Part shown: positions 1-8,215 of the stretch, piece by piece
Layout: each line of letters opens with the position of its first letter
Position numbering within the stretch: position 1 is the first letter of the stretch
DNA from: Phycisphaerales bacterium
GTDB taxonomy: Bacteria; Planctomycetota; Phycisphaerae; Phycisphaerales; SM1A02
DNA length: 64,000 nt
Direction: 5' to 3'
Assembly: GCA_022446885.1 (NCBI GenBank)
Contig: JAKVBU010000007.1
Coordinates: forward strand, 171,181 to 235,180
The notes under the pieces: generated by a model
What the model was told of the DNA's origin: nothing
The model's input: only the letters and a program-made list of their open reading frames with translations
Database searches by the model: none
Position numbers and translations under genes: made by a program

Positions 1-354
1 TATGCATGGACCGCCCTCGTCGCCATGCGCCGCACCTATCGGCTGGACGCTGAGGGCACACTGCACATGCCCGAAGGCTCGTGGATTTCACATGACATCG
101 CAGACATCGACATGAGCCGGTGGATGGCGAAGTCAAAGGCCTGGGTTGTGCATGAAGACGGCACTCGTGTGCTGCTCGACGACTACGTGTTCAAGGGCCT
201 GCACCGGATCGTCGGCCGGCTTGCTGCCCAGCGTCATCCTGATGACTGGACCGACGAAGCAAGGCCCGTCAAGCGAGCCAAGGCTTCGGCCCCAGACAGT
301 GAGGTGCCGGTCACCGGCGATACTGAGTCGCCTGATGACGAGGCCACCGGCTGA
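1..354 (+). CDS. Hypothetical membrane-associated protein, C-terminal part (5' end outside window)
   Basis: The reading frame is open from the first base, so this is the last 117 residues of a gene that begins outside the window. The fragment starts with a short hydrophobic stretch, then a compact domain with the pattern IDMSRW and LDDY about 25 residues apart, and ends in a charged disordered tail. The compact part reminds me of small PH-like membrane-associated domains, but that is only an impression and I assign no function. It ends 6 nt before lptB on the same strand, so the two are probably co-transcribed and it may serve the envelope. An internal ATG at 25 exists, but the upstream frame continues coherently, so it is unlikely to be the true start. 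Confidence 0.6.
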   Translation, partial: YAWTALVAMRRTYRLDAEGTLHMPEGSWISHDIADIDMSRWMAKSKAWVVHEDGTRVLLDDYVFKGLHRIVGRLAAQRHPDDWTDEARPVKRAKASAPDSEVPVTGDTESPDDEATG

Positions 355-360
355 TTCGGC

Positions 361-1098
361 ATGGCGCTGCTTGAAGTGCGCAATCTCGTGAAGTCATACA
401 ACGGCCGCAGAGTGGTCGATGAGGTTTCATTCGATGTCAATGCGGGCGAAATCGTGGGGCTGCTGGGCCGCAACGGCGCGGGCAAGACCACATCCTTCCG
501 CATAGCGATCGGCATGATCACGCCCGAAGGTGGATCGGTGCACTTCGACGGTGTAGATGTCACATTCGAACCCATGTACCGGCATGCTCGACGGGGGATG
601 GGCTACTTGAGCCAGGAGCCCAGCGTCTTTGGGCGACTCAGTGTTCGCGACAATCTGATGGCGATTCTCGAGACTCGCCCGATTGATGATGCCGCACGTC
701 GACGTCGCTGTGACGAACTGCTGAAGCAATTCGGGCTGGAGCACAAGTCGTCAGAGAAGGCCCGTACATGCAGCGGCGGTGAACGAAGGCGACTTGAGAT
801 CGCACGTGCCATGATCACCGAGCCAGCTCTGATGCTGCTTGATGAGCCCTTCGCCGCAGTTGACCCACACACGGTTGAAGAACTTCAGGATCAGGTTCGG
901 GCACTCACCGAGCGGGGCATCAGCGTGCTGGTAACAGACCACAACGTGCAGCAAACGCTGCGTATCTGTGATCGGGCGTACATCATTCACCATGGCCGCA
1001 ATCTTAAAGACGGCGACCCACGAACGATCATCAACGATCCCGATGTACGAGATGCGTATCTGGCCAGTACCTTCAAAGGCGATGAATTCGATGCCTGA
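361..1098 (+). CDS. lptB: LPS export ABC transporter ATP-binding protein LptB
   Basis: This is the cytoplasmic ATPase that powers extraction of lipopolysaccharide from the inner membrane by LptFG. At 245 residues it has the normal family length. Visible motifs are Walker A GRNGAGKT (36-43), the Q-loop in SQEPSVF (Q85), the signature CSGGE (137-141), Walker B LMLLDEP (157-163) and the H-loop in VTDHNV (H194). The combination of Q-loop context and TDHNV is typical of LptB rather than of general importers. No lptF, lptG, lptC or lptA is identifiable in the window. The next gene starts inside its last codons (8-nt overlap), indicating an operon. It implies a Gram-negative envelope with LPS. Confidence 0.93.
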   Translation: MALLEVRNLVKSYNGRRVVDEVSFDVNAGEIVGLLGRNGAGKTTSFRIAIGMITPEGGSVHFDGVDVTFEPMYRHARRGMGYLSQEPSVFGRLSVRDNLMAILETRPIDDAARRRRCDELLKQFGLEHKSSEKARTCSGGERRRLEIARAMITEPALMLLDEPFAAVDPHTVEELQDQVRALTERGISVLVTDHNVQQTLRICDRAYIIHHGRNLKDGDPRTIINDPDVRDAYLASTFKGDEFDA

Positions 1099-1528
1099 AC
1101 GATTGCTGGCCTTCTTGATCCTCTGCTCGAGCATGTTGCTGCTGCCCGGGTGTGTTCGACGATCGCTTGAGATCTCCTCCAGCCCGGAAGGCGCCTTGGT
1201 CTGGGTCAATGGCCGAGAGGTTGGCCGCACCCCGGTCACGGTGGACTTCATGCACTACGGCACGTACGACCTCATGATCAAGAAGCGAGGGTGGGAGCCC
1301 ATCATCGACAAGCGATCAGCACCCATTCCGATTGCGGACCTGCCCGGGCTGGATCTAGCCGTGGAGATTCTCCCGGTGGATGCCCACCATGTCGTGCAGT
1401 GGCATATTGAGATGGAACCCCGCGATGAGTCTCACGGAGGCCTGCTCAACAGGGCCAACACGCTTCGTGGCGAGTTGGAGGGGGGCGATGCCGCCGATTC
1501 TGGAAAGGCGCTCGACGAATCGCCCTGA
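1091..1528 (+). CDS. PEGA-domain lipoprotein
   Basis: A 145-residue exported protein. The N-terminus is a short signal peptide with a hydrophobic core ending LLLPGC, a plausible though non-ideal lipobox (Pro at -2). A PEGA domain follows at about residues 25-75: SSPEGALVWVNG, then GRTPVT and a GTYDLMIKKRGW strand, the usual pattern for this surface beta-domain. The remainder is a polar tail. I chose ATG 1091, which overlaps the end of lptB by 8 nt; ATG 1082 adds three residues and is equally possible. Location next to lptB and lipid anchoring suggest an envelope role. PEGA domains are common in Planctomycetota, but no specific function follows. Confidence 0.8.
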   Translation: MPERLLAFLILCSSMLLLPGCVRRSLEISSSPEGALVWVNGREVGRTPVTVDFMHYGTYDLMIKKRGWEPIIDKRSAPIPIADLPGLDLAVEILPVDAHHVVQWHIEMEPRDESHGGLLNRANTLRGELEGGDAADSGKALDESP

Positions 1529-1582
1529 ATTCGTAGGCTTTGGGGGGGCGTTGGGAAATTCTGGTTCGACCGGAGTCACGCC

Positions 1583-2491
1583 ATGCTTGAAACGATCCTG
1601 CTCACATCCGTTCTGACACTTGCCGAAGATGCCGACGCATCTGCCCAGCAGACGCAACGCGACCAGCGGGCTGTCGCCATTCATCGACTTGAACAAGAGG
1701 GAATCGACCCGACAACGCCTCGCCGTGAACTGCATCAGGCGTTGGTTGATCGCGAGGTTGAGGTGCGGGCGATGCGCAGTCGTCTCGCCGACATGGAGAT
1801 TCAGCTCGCCCAGCTGCAGGCGCAACTGACCGAGATGCAAACCTTCGTGCTGGACCATGATCGATATGGAACAGACTTCTCCCAGTACCAACAGGTACGT
1901 GAAGACGCCCGCAAAGAAGTGAGGCGGCGGGAGGCGCTTGAGCGACAGGCACGACGCGAACTTGCCAGGCAGCAGCAGGAAGAAGCCCGTGCCAAGCAGG
2001 AAGCCCAGAAGCAACTGGCCGCTCCCGGCAAAGACCTGCAAAGCACGCTTCAGAAGATGAACTTCGGCCACCTTGGCCAAGATGTGTGGCGCTCAAGAGC
2101 GGCCTACCACTATGCCGTCGTCGATCGCCCCGGCGAGACGATTACCTACCGCCCCTCGCCCTTTGGAGGCAAGCGTGTTGTCACCGAGCATCAGAAGGAA
2201 CTCGACTGGTCGGAAATGACCATCTCCGGCAGCCTTCTCAATGCCGCAAAGGAAACTCGCAACATCGGTATCGCCGTCGCCTTCTTCGACGAGTACGGCA
2301 ATCAGGTCGGCGCTGAGACGATTGTCGTCAACAATGCCCGGCCCGGTGTTCCCTATCCATTCACCCAGACCCTCGAGATGGCCGCCAACAAGCCCTTTGC
2401 CAGTGACACGGCCTGGGTGCTCTTTGCCGATCCCATCTCAACTGCAGCCGGCCAGCCTCCATCAACACCCTTGGCCCCGAACGCGCCGTGA
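1583..2491 (+). CDS. Periplasmic coiled-coil protein with C-terminal FxLYD-like beta domain
   Basis: A 302-residue protein that I cannot assign to a named family. It starts with a short hydrophobic leader ending near Ala-14. A long charged coiled coil follows (about 25-150) rich in Arg, Glu and Gln, including the run RRREALERQARRELARQQQ. The C-terminal 120 residues form a globular domain. Within it, a DWSEMTISGSLLN segment followed by a hydrophobic strand and FFDEYGNQVG resembles the FxLYD fold seen in bacterial surface proteins. It probably lies in the periplasm. The following gene begins at the GTG overlapping its stop codon (GTGA), so the two are translationally coupled. Confidence 0.7.
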   Translation: MLETILLTSVLTLAEDADASAQQTQRDQRAVAIHRLEQEGIDPTTPRRELHQALVDREVEVRAMRSRLADMEIQLAQLQAQLTEMQTFVLDHDRYGTDFSQYQQVREDARKEVRRREALERQARRELARQQQEEARAKQEAQKQLAAPGKDLQSTLQKMNFGHLGQDVWRSRAAYHYAVVDRPGETITYRPSPFGGKRVVTEHQKELDWSEMTISGSLLNAAKETRNIGIAVAFFDEYGNQVGAETIVVNNARPGVPYPFTQTLEMAANKPFASDTAWVLFADPISTAAGQPPSTPLAPNAP

Positions 2492-2973
2492 CCTCGACCG
2501 GGCCGGACAGGCCGGAACTGACTCGCGCCCAGGCAGACAAGGCTGCACGGCGACGGCGGCTCATCGTCATGCCGACGCTCATTTTGATCATCACCGCCGT
2601 GATGTGGTGGTGGTCTGATCGAGAAGAGCGACATCGACATGACGCGCTACACGACTCGGTGCAAGCGTTGGTGATCGGGCAGCTGCGGCAGATGAGTACA
2701 GCGCCGACAAAGATGCGTCTGCGGTGGGCCGACCCGGCGATGCAGGCGGTGTTCCTGGCGGGCCTACCTGATCTGGGCGAGCGAATACGAACGCCCCAAG
2801 TCATCGTCCACAGTGACGAGGCTGACCCCGCTGGCCGAACCCCAGTAGAGATCAAGGGATCGATGGGGTCGATCATCCTGGAGATCACGCCGATGGATGA
2901 TCTCCAACTGGGCGTGATTCAGTCGGTCGTTCGCCCGTCACATGAGGCGGCCTCGGCTTCGGCCACCCCCTGA
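2488..2973 (+). CDS. Single-pass membrane protein of unknown function
   Basis: A 161-residue protein with a positively charged N-terminal tail (AARRRR at about 20-25) followed by one transmembrane segment (about 26-43, ending VMWWWS), then an extracytoplasmic domain. This topology places the C-terminus outside the cytoplasm. The start is GTG at 2488, overlapping the upstream stop as GTGA. I recognise no family and see no catalytic motif. Being coupled to the coiled-coil protein, it may act with it in the envelope. Confidence 0.65.
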   Translation: MTSTGPDRPELTRAQADKAARRRRLIVMPTLILIITAVMWWWSDREERHRHDALHDSVQALVIGQLRQMSTAPTKMRLRWADPAMQAVFLAGLPDLGERIRTPQVIVHSDEADPAGRTPVEIKGSMGSIILEITPMDDLQLGVIQSVVRPSHEAASASATP

Positions 2974-2977
2974 TCGA

Positions 2978-2983
2978 TACAAT
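2978..2983 (+). promoter_or_regulatory. Candidate -10 box TACAAT, leaderless arrangement
   Basis: TACAAT ends 7 nt before the ATG at 2991. A transcription start about 6-8 nt after a -10 box would fall at or next to the start codon. No Shine-Dalgarno sequence is present. Confidence 0.4.
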
Positions 2984-2990
2984 CACCCTC

Positions 2991-3935
2991 ATGCAGGTCT
3001 GGCTCAACGGCGAATTCAAGAGCGACACCGAAGCCTCGATCGGGGTGTTTGATGCGGCAGTGCAGCACGCTGTGGGTCTGTTCGAGACCATGGCTGCCCG
3101 CAATGGCCGAGTCTTCCGGCTCGACAGGCACATCGATCGGCTTGTGACCTCGGCCCAGCTTCTGGCGCTGACCGATCGGCTGCAACCTGAGCCGTTGGCA
3201 GAGGCCGTTGAACGGGCTCTTGAACACAGTGGTCTGGAGAACGCCCGTATTCGGTTGACGGTGACTGGCGGCGACTTGGCCGCCCTGAGAGGCGGAGGAT
3301 CGGGCGGCGCCAATGATCCGACGGTGCTGGTCGTACCCCAGCCACCGACCGAATACCCCGAGGCCTTCTTCGCCAAAGGGGTTGATGTCATCATGGCCTC
3401 TGGGCGAGTGAACCCGTGGTCACCCTTTGCCGGGCACAAGACGGTCAACTACTGGGAGCGGATCCACGCGCTGCAGCAGGCCGCATCAGTAGGGGCGGGC
3501 GAGGCCTTGTGGGCGGACCCAGCAGCCGGTGTGGTCTCCGGTTCGGTGAGCAATATCTTCGTGGTTCGCGACGGTGTTCTGATGACGCCACCGGCACGAG
3601 GTGAGCAAAGCCGTGGCGAAGATGTCCCCCCGGTGCTCCCGGGCATCACCCGAGATGCAGTCTTGGAACTGGCCCACGACGCCGGAATCGAGACAAAGCA
3701 CCACACGCCTTCAATGGAAGACCTGCTCTCGGCTGAAGAAGTCTTTCTGACGAATGCTTCGTGGCACGTGCTGCCGGTGACCAGCCTGTTGCTGCGTGTG
3801 CGCAAGGAAGGGTCCCAAGACCCCGATGATGTTGAATTGCGGCAGCGGCACGTGGCCGACGGCGCGGTGGGTGCCATGACAGCAGACCTGCGTGGCAGCC
3901 TGTTGGCCCTGATCGAACGCGAGACGAGTTCGTAG
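2991..3935 (+). CDS. PLP-dependent class IV aminotransferase / aminodeoxychorismate lyase-like
   Basis: A 314-residue fold-type IV PLP enzyme, the group that includes branched-chain aminotransferase (IlvE), D-amino-acid transaminase and aminodeoxychorismate lyase (PabC). It opens with VWLNGEF and GVFDAAVQHAVGLFETM. It carries the catalytic lysine in GHKTVNYWE, and has the cofactor-binding SGSVSNIFVV and LPGITRDAVLELA segments, all in family order. The sequence alone does not separate IlvE, Dat and PabC. The rather free first half and the GSVSNIF motif fit a PabC-like or broad-specificity transaminase. It appears to start its own transcription unit, with a candidate -10 box just upstream. Confidence 0.85.
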   Translation: MQVWLNGEFKSDTEASIGVFDAAVQHAVGLFETMAARNGRVFRLDRHIDRLVTSAQLLALTDRLQPEPLAEAVERALEHSGLENARIRLTVTGGDLAALRGGGSGGANDPTVLVVPQPPTEYPEAFFAKGVDVIMASGRVNPWSPFAGHKTVNYWERIHALQQAASVGAGEALWADPAAGVVSGSVSNIFVVRDGVLMTPPARGEQSRGEDVPPVLPGITRDAVLELAHDAGIETKHHTPSMEDLLSAEEVFLTNASWHVLPVTSLLLRVRKEGSQDPDDVELRQRHVADGAVGAMTADLRGSLLALIERETSS

Positions 3936-3938
3936 GCC

Positions 3939-3952
3939 GCCTCCAGGGAGGC
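3939..3952. terminator. Weak hairpin between converging genes
   Basis: GCCTC and GAGGC form a 5-bp stem with loop CAGG just after the aminotransferase stop, in the short gap before the converging membrane protein. There is no T tract, so an intrinsic terminator is only possible. Confidence 0.25.
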
Positions 3953-3962
3953 CCAAGGCGAC

Positions 3963-4268
3963 TCAGGATCTCACCCTGACGTTTCGGCGGCCTTCATCAT
4001 CTGCCCCGGGGGGTGGCGGTGGCCCCTTGGGCCGCGCCCCGCTGACAGTGTTCATGAGGCTGCTCACCACGGTCAGTACGGCATAGACAACTGCCGACAC
4101 CAAACCGGCCGCCAAGACCAGCAGCACGATGGGCACGGCGATCACGGCCAGAAAGACAATGATGGCGGCCTTGGCTGCCGGCGATGGTCGACGGCCCATG
4201 GCTTGCACGAACTGTGCAGCGCCACCGACGCCCGGAACTGAAAATGGTGATCGAGGTTGCTCGGTCAT
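3963..4268 (-). CDS. Small membrane protein of unknown function
   Basis: A 101-residue protein with a polar N-terminus (MTEQPRSPFSVPGVGGAAQF), two closely spaced hydrophobic segments (about residues 33-70) and a C-terminal tail containing a run of five prolines before acidic and arginine-rich residues. The frame is open further upstream, but ATG 4268 has the candidate -10 box TACGAT 8 nt before it (4277-4282), which supports this start. It is divergent from dnaE. I recognise no family. Confidence 0.55.
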   Translation of the reverse strand: MTEQPRSPFSVPGVGGAAQFVQAMGRRPSPAAKAAIIVFLAVIAVPIVLLVLAAGLVSAVVYAVLTVVSSLMNTVSGARPKGPPPPPGADDEGRRNVRVRS

Positions 4269-4276
4269 GATCATCA

Positions 4277-4282
4277 ATCGTA
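4277..4282 (-). promoter_or_regulatory. Candidate -10 box TACGAT for the small membrane protein
   Basis: Read on the minus strand, TACGAT ends 8 nt before ATG 4268. It has the same geometry as several other unit-leading genes here. Confidence 0.35.
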
Positions 4283-4354
4283 GGCGGCCGGAGAGATCCA
4301 TGCCCAACTTGTCCCCCTTTCGCCTGTATCGACAGGATCCCGTCGTGGGCCCGG

Positions 4355-4360
4355 TACGAT
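4355..4360 (+). promoter_or_regulatory. Candidate -10 box TACGAT for dnaE
   Basis: TACGAT ends 12 nt before the dnaE ATG at 4373. That leaves little room for a leader, and no ribosome binding site is visible. Confidence 0.3.
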
Positions 4361-4372
4361 CGTCATGTAGAC

Positions 4373-7300
4373 ATGGAAACCAGCGCCCCGGTCTTCGCCC
4401 ACCTGCACCTGCACACCGAGTATTCACTGCTCGACGGCGGTAACACCGTCAAAAAACTGGTTCAGCGGGTCAGAGAATTGGGCATGGATGCCGTGGCCGT
4501 CACTGATCACGGCAATCTCCATGCTGCGGTCGAGTTTCATACAGCAGCCAAGGCTGAGGGCATCAAGCCGATATTGGGCATCGAGGCCTATGTCGCCCCG
4601 GGCGAACGCACGCTTCGGGCAAAGACCGACACCGGCCCCGCTGGTGGCTTTCATCTGGTGTTGCTTGCTGAGAACGAGACGGGGTGGCAGAACCTGCTTC
4701 GGCTCTCCAGCGATGCGTTTCTAAAGGGCTTCTATCACAAGCCCCGCATGGACAAGTCCACGCTGGCCCAATGGTCCGAAGGCATCATCGCCATCAACGG
4801 GCACCTGGGATCTTCGCTCGCCTGGCATCTGGTGAAGTTTGAAGAGACTGGCGATGAAGCCCACTTTGAGGCTGCATGCGATGAAGCTCGGTGGCATGCC
4901 GAGACCTTTGGCCCTAACGCTGATGGTGAGCCGTGCTTTTTCGTCGAGCTACAGATGCACGACGTCGAGATGCAACAGGCGATCAATCCGCATCTGGTGC
5001 GGCTGGCTCGTGAGCTGAATCTGCCCCTCGTAGGTGACAACGACGCCCACTATCTGGGAGCGGAAGATCACGATGCCCATGACACGCTTTGTTGCATTTC
5101 GATGGGCCGAACGAAAGACGACGACTCCCGGCTGAAGTACTCGCCGGAGTTGTGGGTGAAGTCGCCCGAGCAGATGGAGCGCCTGTTTCAGGATTGGCCC
5201 GAGGCGTATGAGAACGCGGGCCACATTGCTCGGCGCTGCAACGTCGATCTGGACTTTGACGCCAATCATGCGCCCGTCGTTGTGGCCAAGGGGCCAGATG
5301 AAGCGCCTGGTTGGGATGGCAAGACTGACCAGACAGACTGGTTCAACGAGTGGTGTACTCGCTTCGAGTTGCTTCCGTTCGATGCCGAGCGCGACACCCA
5401 TCTCGATGTCGAGACGCTGGAGCGCGATTGCGACCGTGTCTTGCGCCTGTTGTGTGAAGGTGGGTTGATCTGGCGATACGGTGATTCGGTAGACGCCCCG
5501 GTGCGAGCCCGCCTCGAGCGAGAACTGAAGATTCTCGCCGACAAGCACATCAGTGCCTACTTCCTGATCGTCTGGGATTTCGTCAACTGGGCTCGGCAGC
5601 GGGGCATTCCCGCAAATGCTCGCGGCAGTGGCGTGGGCACAATGGTGGGCTATGTGCTGGGCCTTTCCAACGCCTGCCCGGAGCAGTACGGCCTGCTCTT
5701 TGAACGATTCACCGATCCAGATCGGTCTGAGTACCCCGACATCGATATCGACATCTGCCAGAACGGCCGCGGCGATGTCATCAGGTATGTCCGCGAGAAG
5801 TACGGCCATGTCGCCCAGATCATCACGTTCGGGCGCCTCAAGGCCCGAGCGGCAATCAAGGATGTCTCACGTGTGTTCGGCCTGCTTCCCCAGGAAGGCC
5901 AGCGCATTGCGAATCTGGTTCCGCCGGAACTGAACATCACCATCGACGACGCGCTGGAGTCCGGCCAAGACTTCAAGGCCGAATACGAGGGCAACCCTCA
6001 GGCTCGCCGCGTGATCGACGAGGCCCGCAAACTCGAACACCATGCTCGCCACGCAGGCGTGCATGCGGCTGGTGTCGTGGTGGCCACCCAGCCGCTCGAC
6101 TCGATCGTGCCCCTGTGCCGAGTGTCTCAGAGCGATGATGCCGTGACCCAATGGGACGGGCCGACCTGTGAGCGCATGGGTCTGCTCAAGATGGACTTCC
6201 TCGGGCTACGCACCTTGTCCACGATGGAACTGGCCAAGCGGCTCATTCGTGAGACGCTGAGCGAAGAGGCCATTCATGAAGCCGTTGGGCGTAGCGCCTC
6301 CGATGAGGGGCCACATCCGCTGGATCTGGAACGCATCCCCTTCGATGATCAGAGAGTGCTGGGGCTGTTCCGACGCGGAGAGACCTCCGGCATCTTCCAG
6401 TTTGAGTCTGGCGGCATGCGGCAATTGCTTCGTGAGATGCGGCCTGACCGGCTGGAAGACCTCATCGCTGCCAATGCCCTCTATCGGCCCGGGCCGATGG
6501 ACCTCATCCCCGAGTATTGCGCCCGCAAGCACGGCGAGACAGAAGTGCCCGCAGTGCACGAGGTGGTTGACGCGTTCACTGAAGAGACCTACGGAATCAT
6601 GGTCTATCAGGAGCAGGTCATGCAGATCGTGCATGGTCTGGGTGATGTGCCGTTGCGGGAGGCATACTCGCTCATCAAGGCAATCTCCAAGAAGAAGGAG
6701 AAGGTCATTGACGCAGCGAGGCCCAAGTTCATCGAGGGTGCGGCGGCCAAGGGCATGCCCGAGCGTGAGGCGCAAAAGCTGTTCGACCTGATCCTGCGAT
6801 TCGCCGGATACGGCTTCAACAAGTCGCACAGCACCGGATACGCCATCATTGCCTACCAGACAGCCTGGCTGAAGACGTTCTACCCGGTGCAGTACATGGC
6901 AGCGGTACTCACGTTCGAGTCAGCTGCTCGCAAGACTGAGGAGTGGGCGCCCTATCTGGACGAGTGCCGCCACGTCCGATTCTCCGATGACACAGAGCAG
7001 GAACCTCACCGAGGTATCGAAATCCTGCCACCAGACATCAACCAGAGCCAGGCATCGTTCACGGTCATTCATCAGGATGGAGCCGACACGCCAACCTCAC
7101 TAGGTGGCTCCATCCGATTCGGTCTGGGTGCGATCAAAGGTGTGGGCACCGCTGCTGTGGAGGCCATTGCCGCCGAGCGTGAGCGTGGGGGCGAGTACCG
7201 ATCGGTCTGGGATCTGTGCGAACGTGTTTCGGGGCGATCTGCAAACAAGGGAACGCTCGAAGCGCTCGTCTCAGCCGGGGCGCTGGACTCGCTCCACGGC

Positions 7301-8191
7301 ACAGAACTCCGCGCTGGCTTGCACGCCACCATCGAGAAGGCGATGAAGGCTGGTGCCGAGCGGGCCCGCGATATCGCCTCTGGTCAAGGGGCGCTCTTTG
7401 GCGGCCCGGTCGAAGATGAAACAACTGCCCCCATGGAAGACCCGCCGCTGGAGCGAGCTGCGGCATGGACCAAGCGCCAGTTGCTTGCAGCTGAACGCGA
7501 GCACCTGGGCTTCCACATCTCGGGCCACCCACTCGACGAACACGAACGAGTGGTTCAGGTGTACGGCACCTCGACGATCTCCGCGCTCGGCGACAAGCGA
7601 GATGGGGCGAGAGTCGTGGTAGGGGGCATCGTGTCCGGGTGTCGCATCGTCACGCCATCCAAGGGTCGCAATGCCGGCCAACGCATGGCGATCATCACGC
7701 TTCAGGATCGGGCTGGTTCAATCGAGGCTGTGCTCTTCCCCGATGCCTTCCGCAACTGTGGTGAGCTGGCGGTGATCGATCAGGTGGTTCTGGCAGTGGC
7801 CGAAACCGGCGATCGCAATGGTGATCTGCAACTGGTCGTTGAGCGCCTCATTTCGCCAGCCGACGCACCAAGATTCCTGACGGAACGCATCGAGGTGCAC
7901 CTCGGCCGCATCGATGGTGGCTCTGAAGGCGAACTGCGGACACGTCTGGACATGGCCGCGGGTTTGTTGCGGCAATCTGGCGGCGCCCGGGTTGCAGATG
8001 GTGCCAGGCCTGCAGAGGTCTACCTGCACGGTGACAAGGGAGATTCATCCCTGATGTGGCGCAGCAATCTGCGGATCGTGCCGCACGATGAACTCATCGG
8101 CCAATTGCAGGGGCTGCTCGGTGGCGACAGGGTCCGTCTGGTGGGACGAGTGCCCGATCCCCCGAAAGACCGACGGCGTCCGCGGTACTGA
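4373..8191 (+). CDS. dnaE: DNA polymerase III alpha subunit
   Basis: The replicative DNA polymerase catalytic subunit, 1272 residues, about 110 longer than the E. coli enzyme. The N-terminal PHP domain begins HLHLHTEYSLLDG (from H10) and continues with VTDHGNLH. The palm carries YPDIDIDIC (454-462), where D456, D458 and D460 include the two metal-binding aspartates. These are followed by the REKYG, HARHAGVHAAG and NALYRPGPM segments typical of DnaE1. Next come the GFNKSHSTGYA helix-hairpin region and, near the C-terminus, an OB-fold segment (VVVGGIVSGCRIVTPSKG onwards). I see no internal exonuclease insertion of the PolC type. It appears monocistronic, facing the receiver-like gene. Confidence 0.97.
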   Translation: METSAPVFAHLHLHTEYSLLDGGNTVKKLVQRVRELGMDAVAVTDHGNLHAAVEFHTAAKAEGIKPILGIEAYVAPGERTLRAKTDTGPAGGFHLVLLAENETGWQNLLRLSSDAFLKGFYHKPRMDKSTLAQWSEGIIAINGHLGSSLAWHLVKFEETGDEAHFEAACDEARWHAETFGPNADGEPCFFVELQMHDVEMQQAINPHLVRLARELNLPLVGDNDAHYLGAEDHDAHDTLCCISMGRTKDDDSRLKYSPELWVKSPEQMERLFQDWPEAYENAGHIARRCNVDLDFDANHAPVVVAKGPDEAPGWDGKTDQTDWFNEWCTRFELLPFDAERDTHLDVETLERDCDRVLRLLCEGGLIWRYGDSVDAPVRARLERELKILADKHISAYFLIVWDFVNWARQRGIPANARGSGVGTMVGYVLGLSNACPEQYGLLFERFTDPDRSEYPDIDIDICQNGRGDVIRYVREKYGHVAQIITFGRLKARAAIKDVSRVFGLLPQEGQRIANLVPPELNITIDDALESGQDFKAEYEGNPQARRVIDEARKLEHHARHAGVHAAGVVVATQPLDSIVPLCRVSQSDDAVTQWDGPTCERMGLLKMDFLGLRTLSTMELAKRLIRETLSEEAIHEAVGRSASDEGPHPLDLERIPFDDQRVLGLFRRGETSGIFQFESGGMRQLLREMRPDRLEDLIAANALYRPGPMDLIPEYCARKHGETEVPAVHEVVDAFTEETYGIMVYQEQVMQIVHGLGDVPLREAYSLIKAISKKKEKVIDAARPKFIEGAAAKGMPEREAQKLFDLILRFAGYGFNKSHSTGYAIIAYQTAWLKTFYPVQYMAAVLTFESAARKTEEWAPYLDECRHVRFSDDTEQEPHRGIEILPPDINQSQASFTVIHQDGADTPTSLGGSIRFGLGAIKGVGTAAVEAIAAERERGGEYRSVWDLCERVSGRSANKGTLEALVSAGALDSLHGTELRAGLHATIEKAMKAGAERARDIASGQGALFGGPVEDETTAPMEDPPLERAAAWTKRQLLAAEREHLGFHISGHPLDEHERVVQVYGTSTISALGDKRDGARVVVGGIVSGCRIVTPSKGRNAGQRMAIITLQDRAGSIEAVLFPDAFRNCGELAVIDQVVLAVAETGDRNGDLQLVVERLISPADAPRFLTERIEVHLGRIDGGSEGELRTRLDMAAGLLRQSGGARVADGARPAEVYLHGDKGDSSLMWRSNLRIVPHDELIGQLQGLLGGDRVRLVGRVPDPPKDRRRPRY

Positions 8192-8215
8192 GAGGCAGAG
8201 GCCCTGATTGGTGAA

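Noticed and set aside
1355-2096. Minus-strand frames antisense to the coiled-coil gene
   Set aside because: The plus-strand frame has signal peptide, coiled coil, beta domain and coupling to its neighbour; the antisense frames have none of these.
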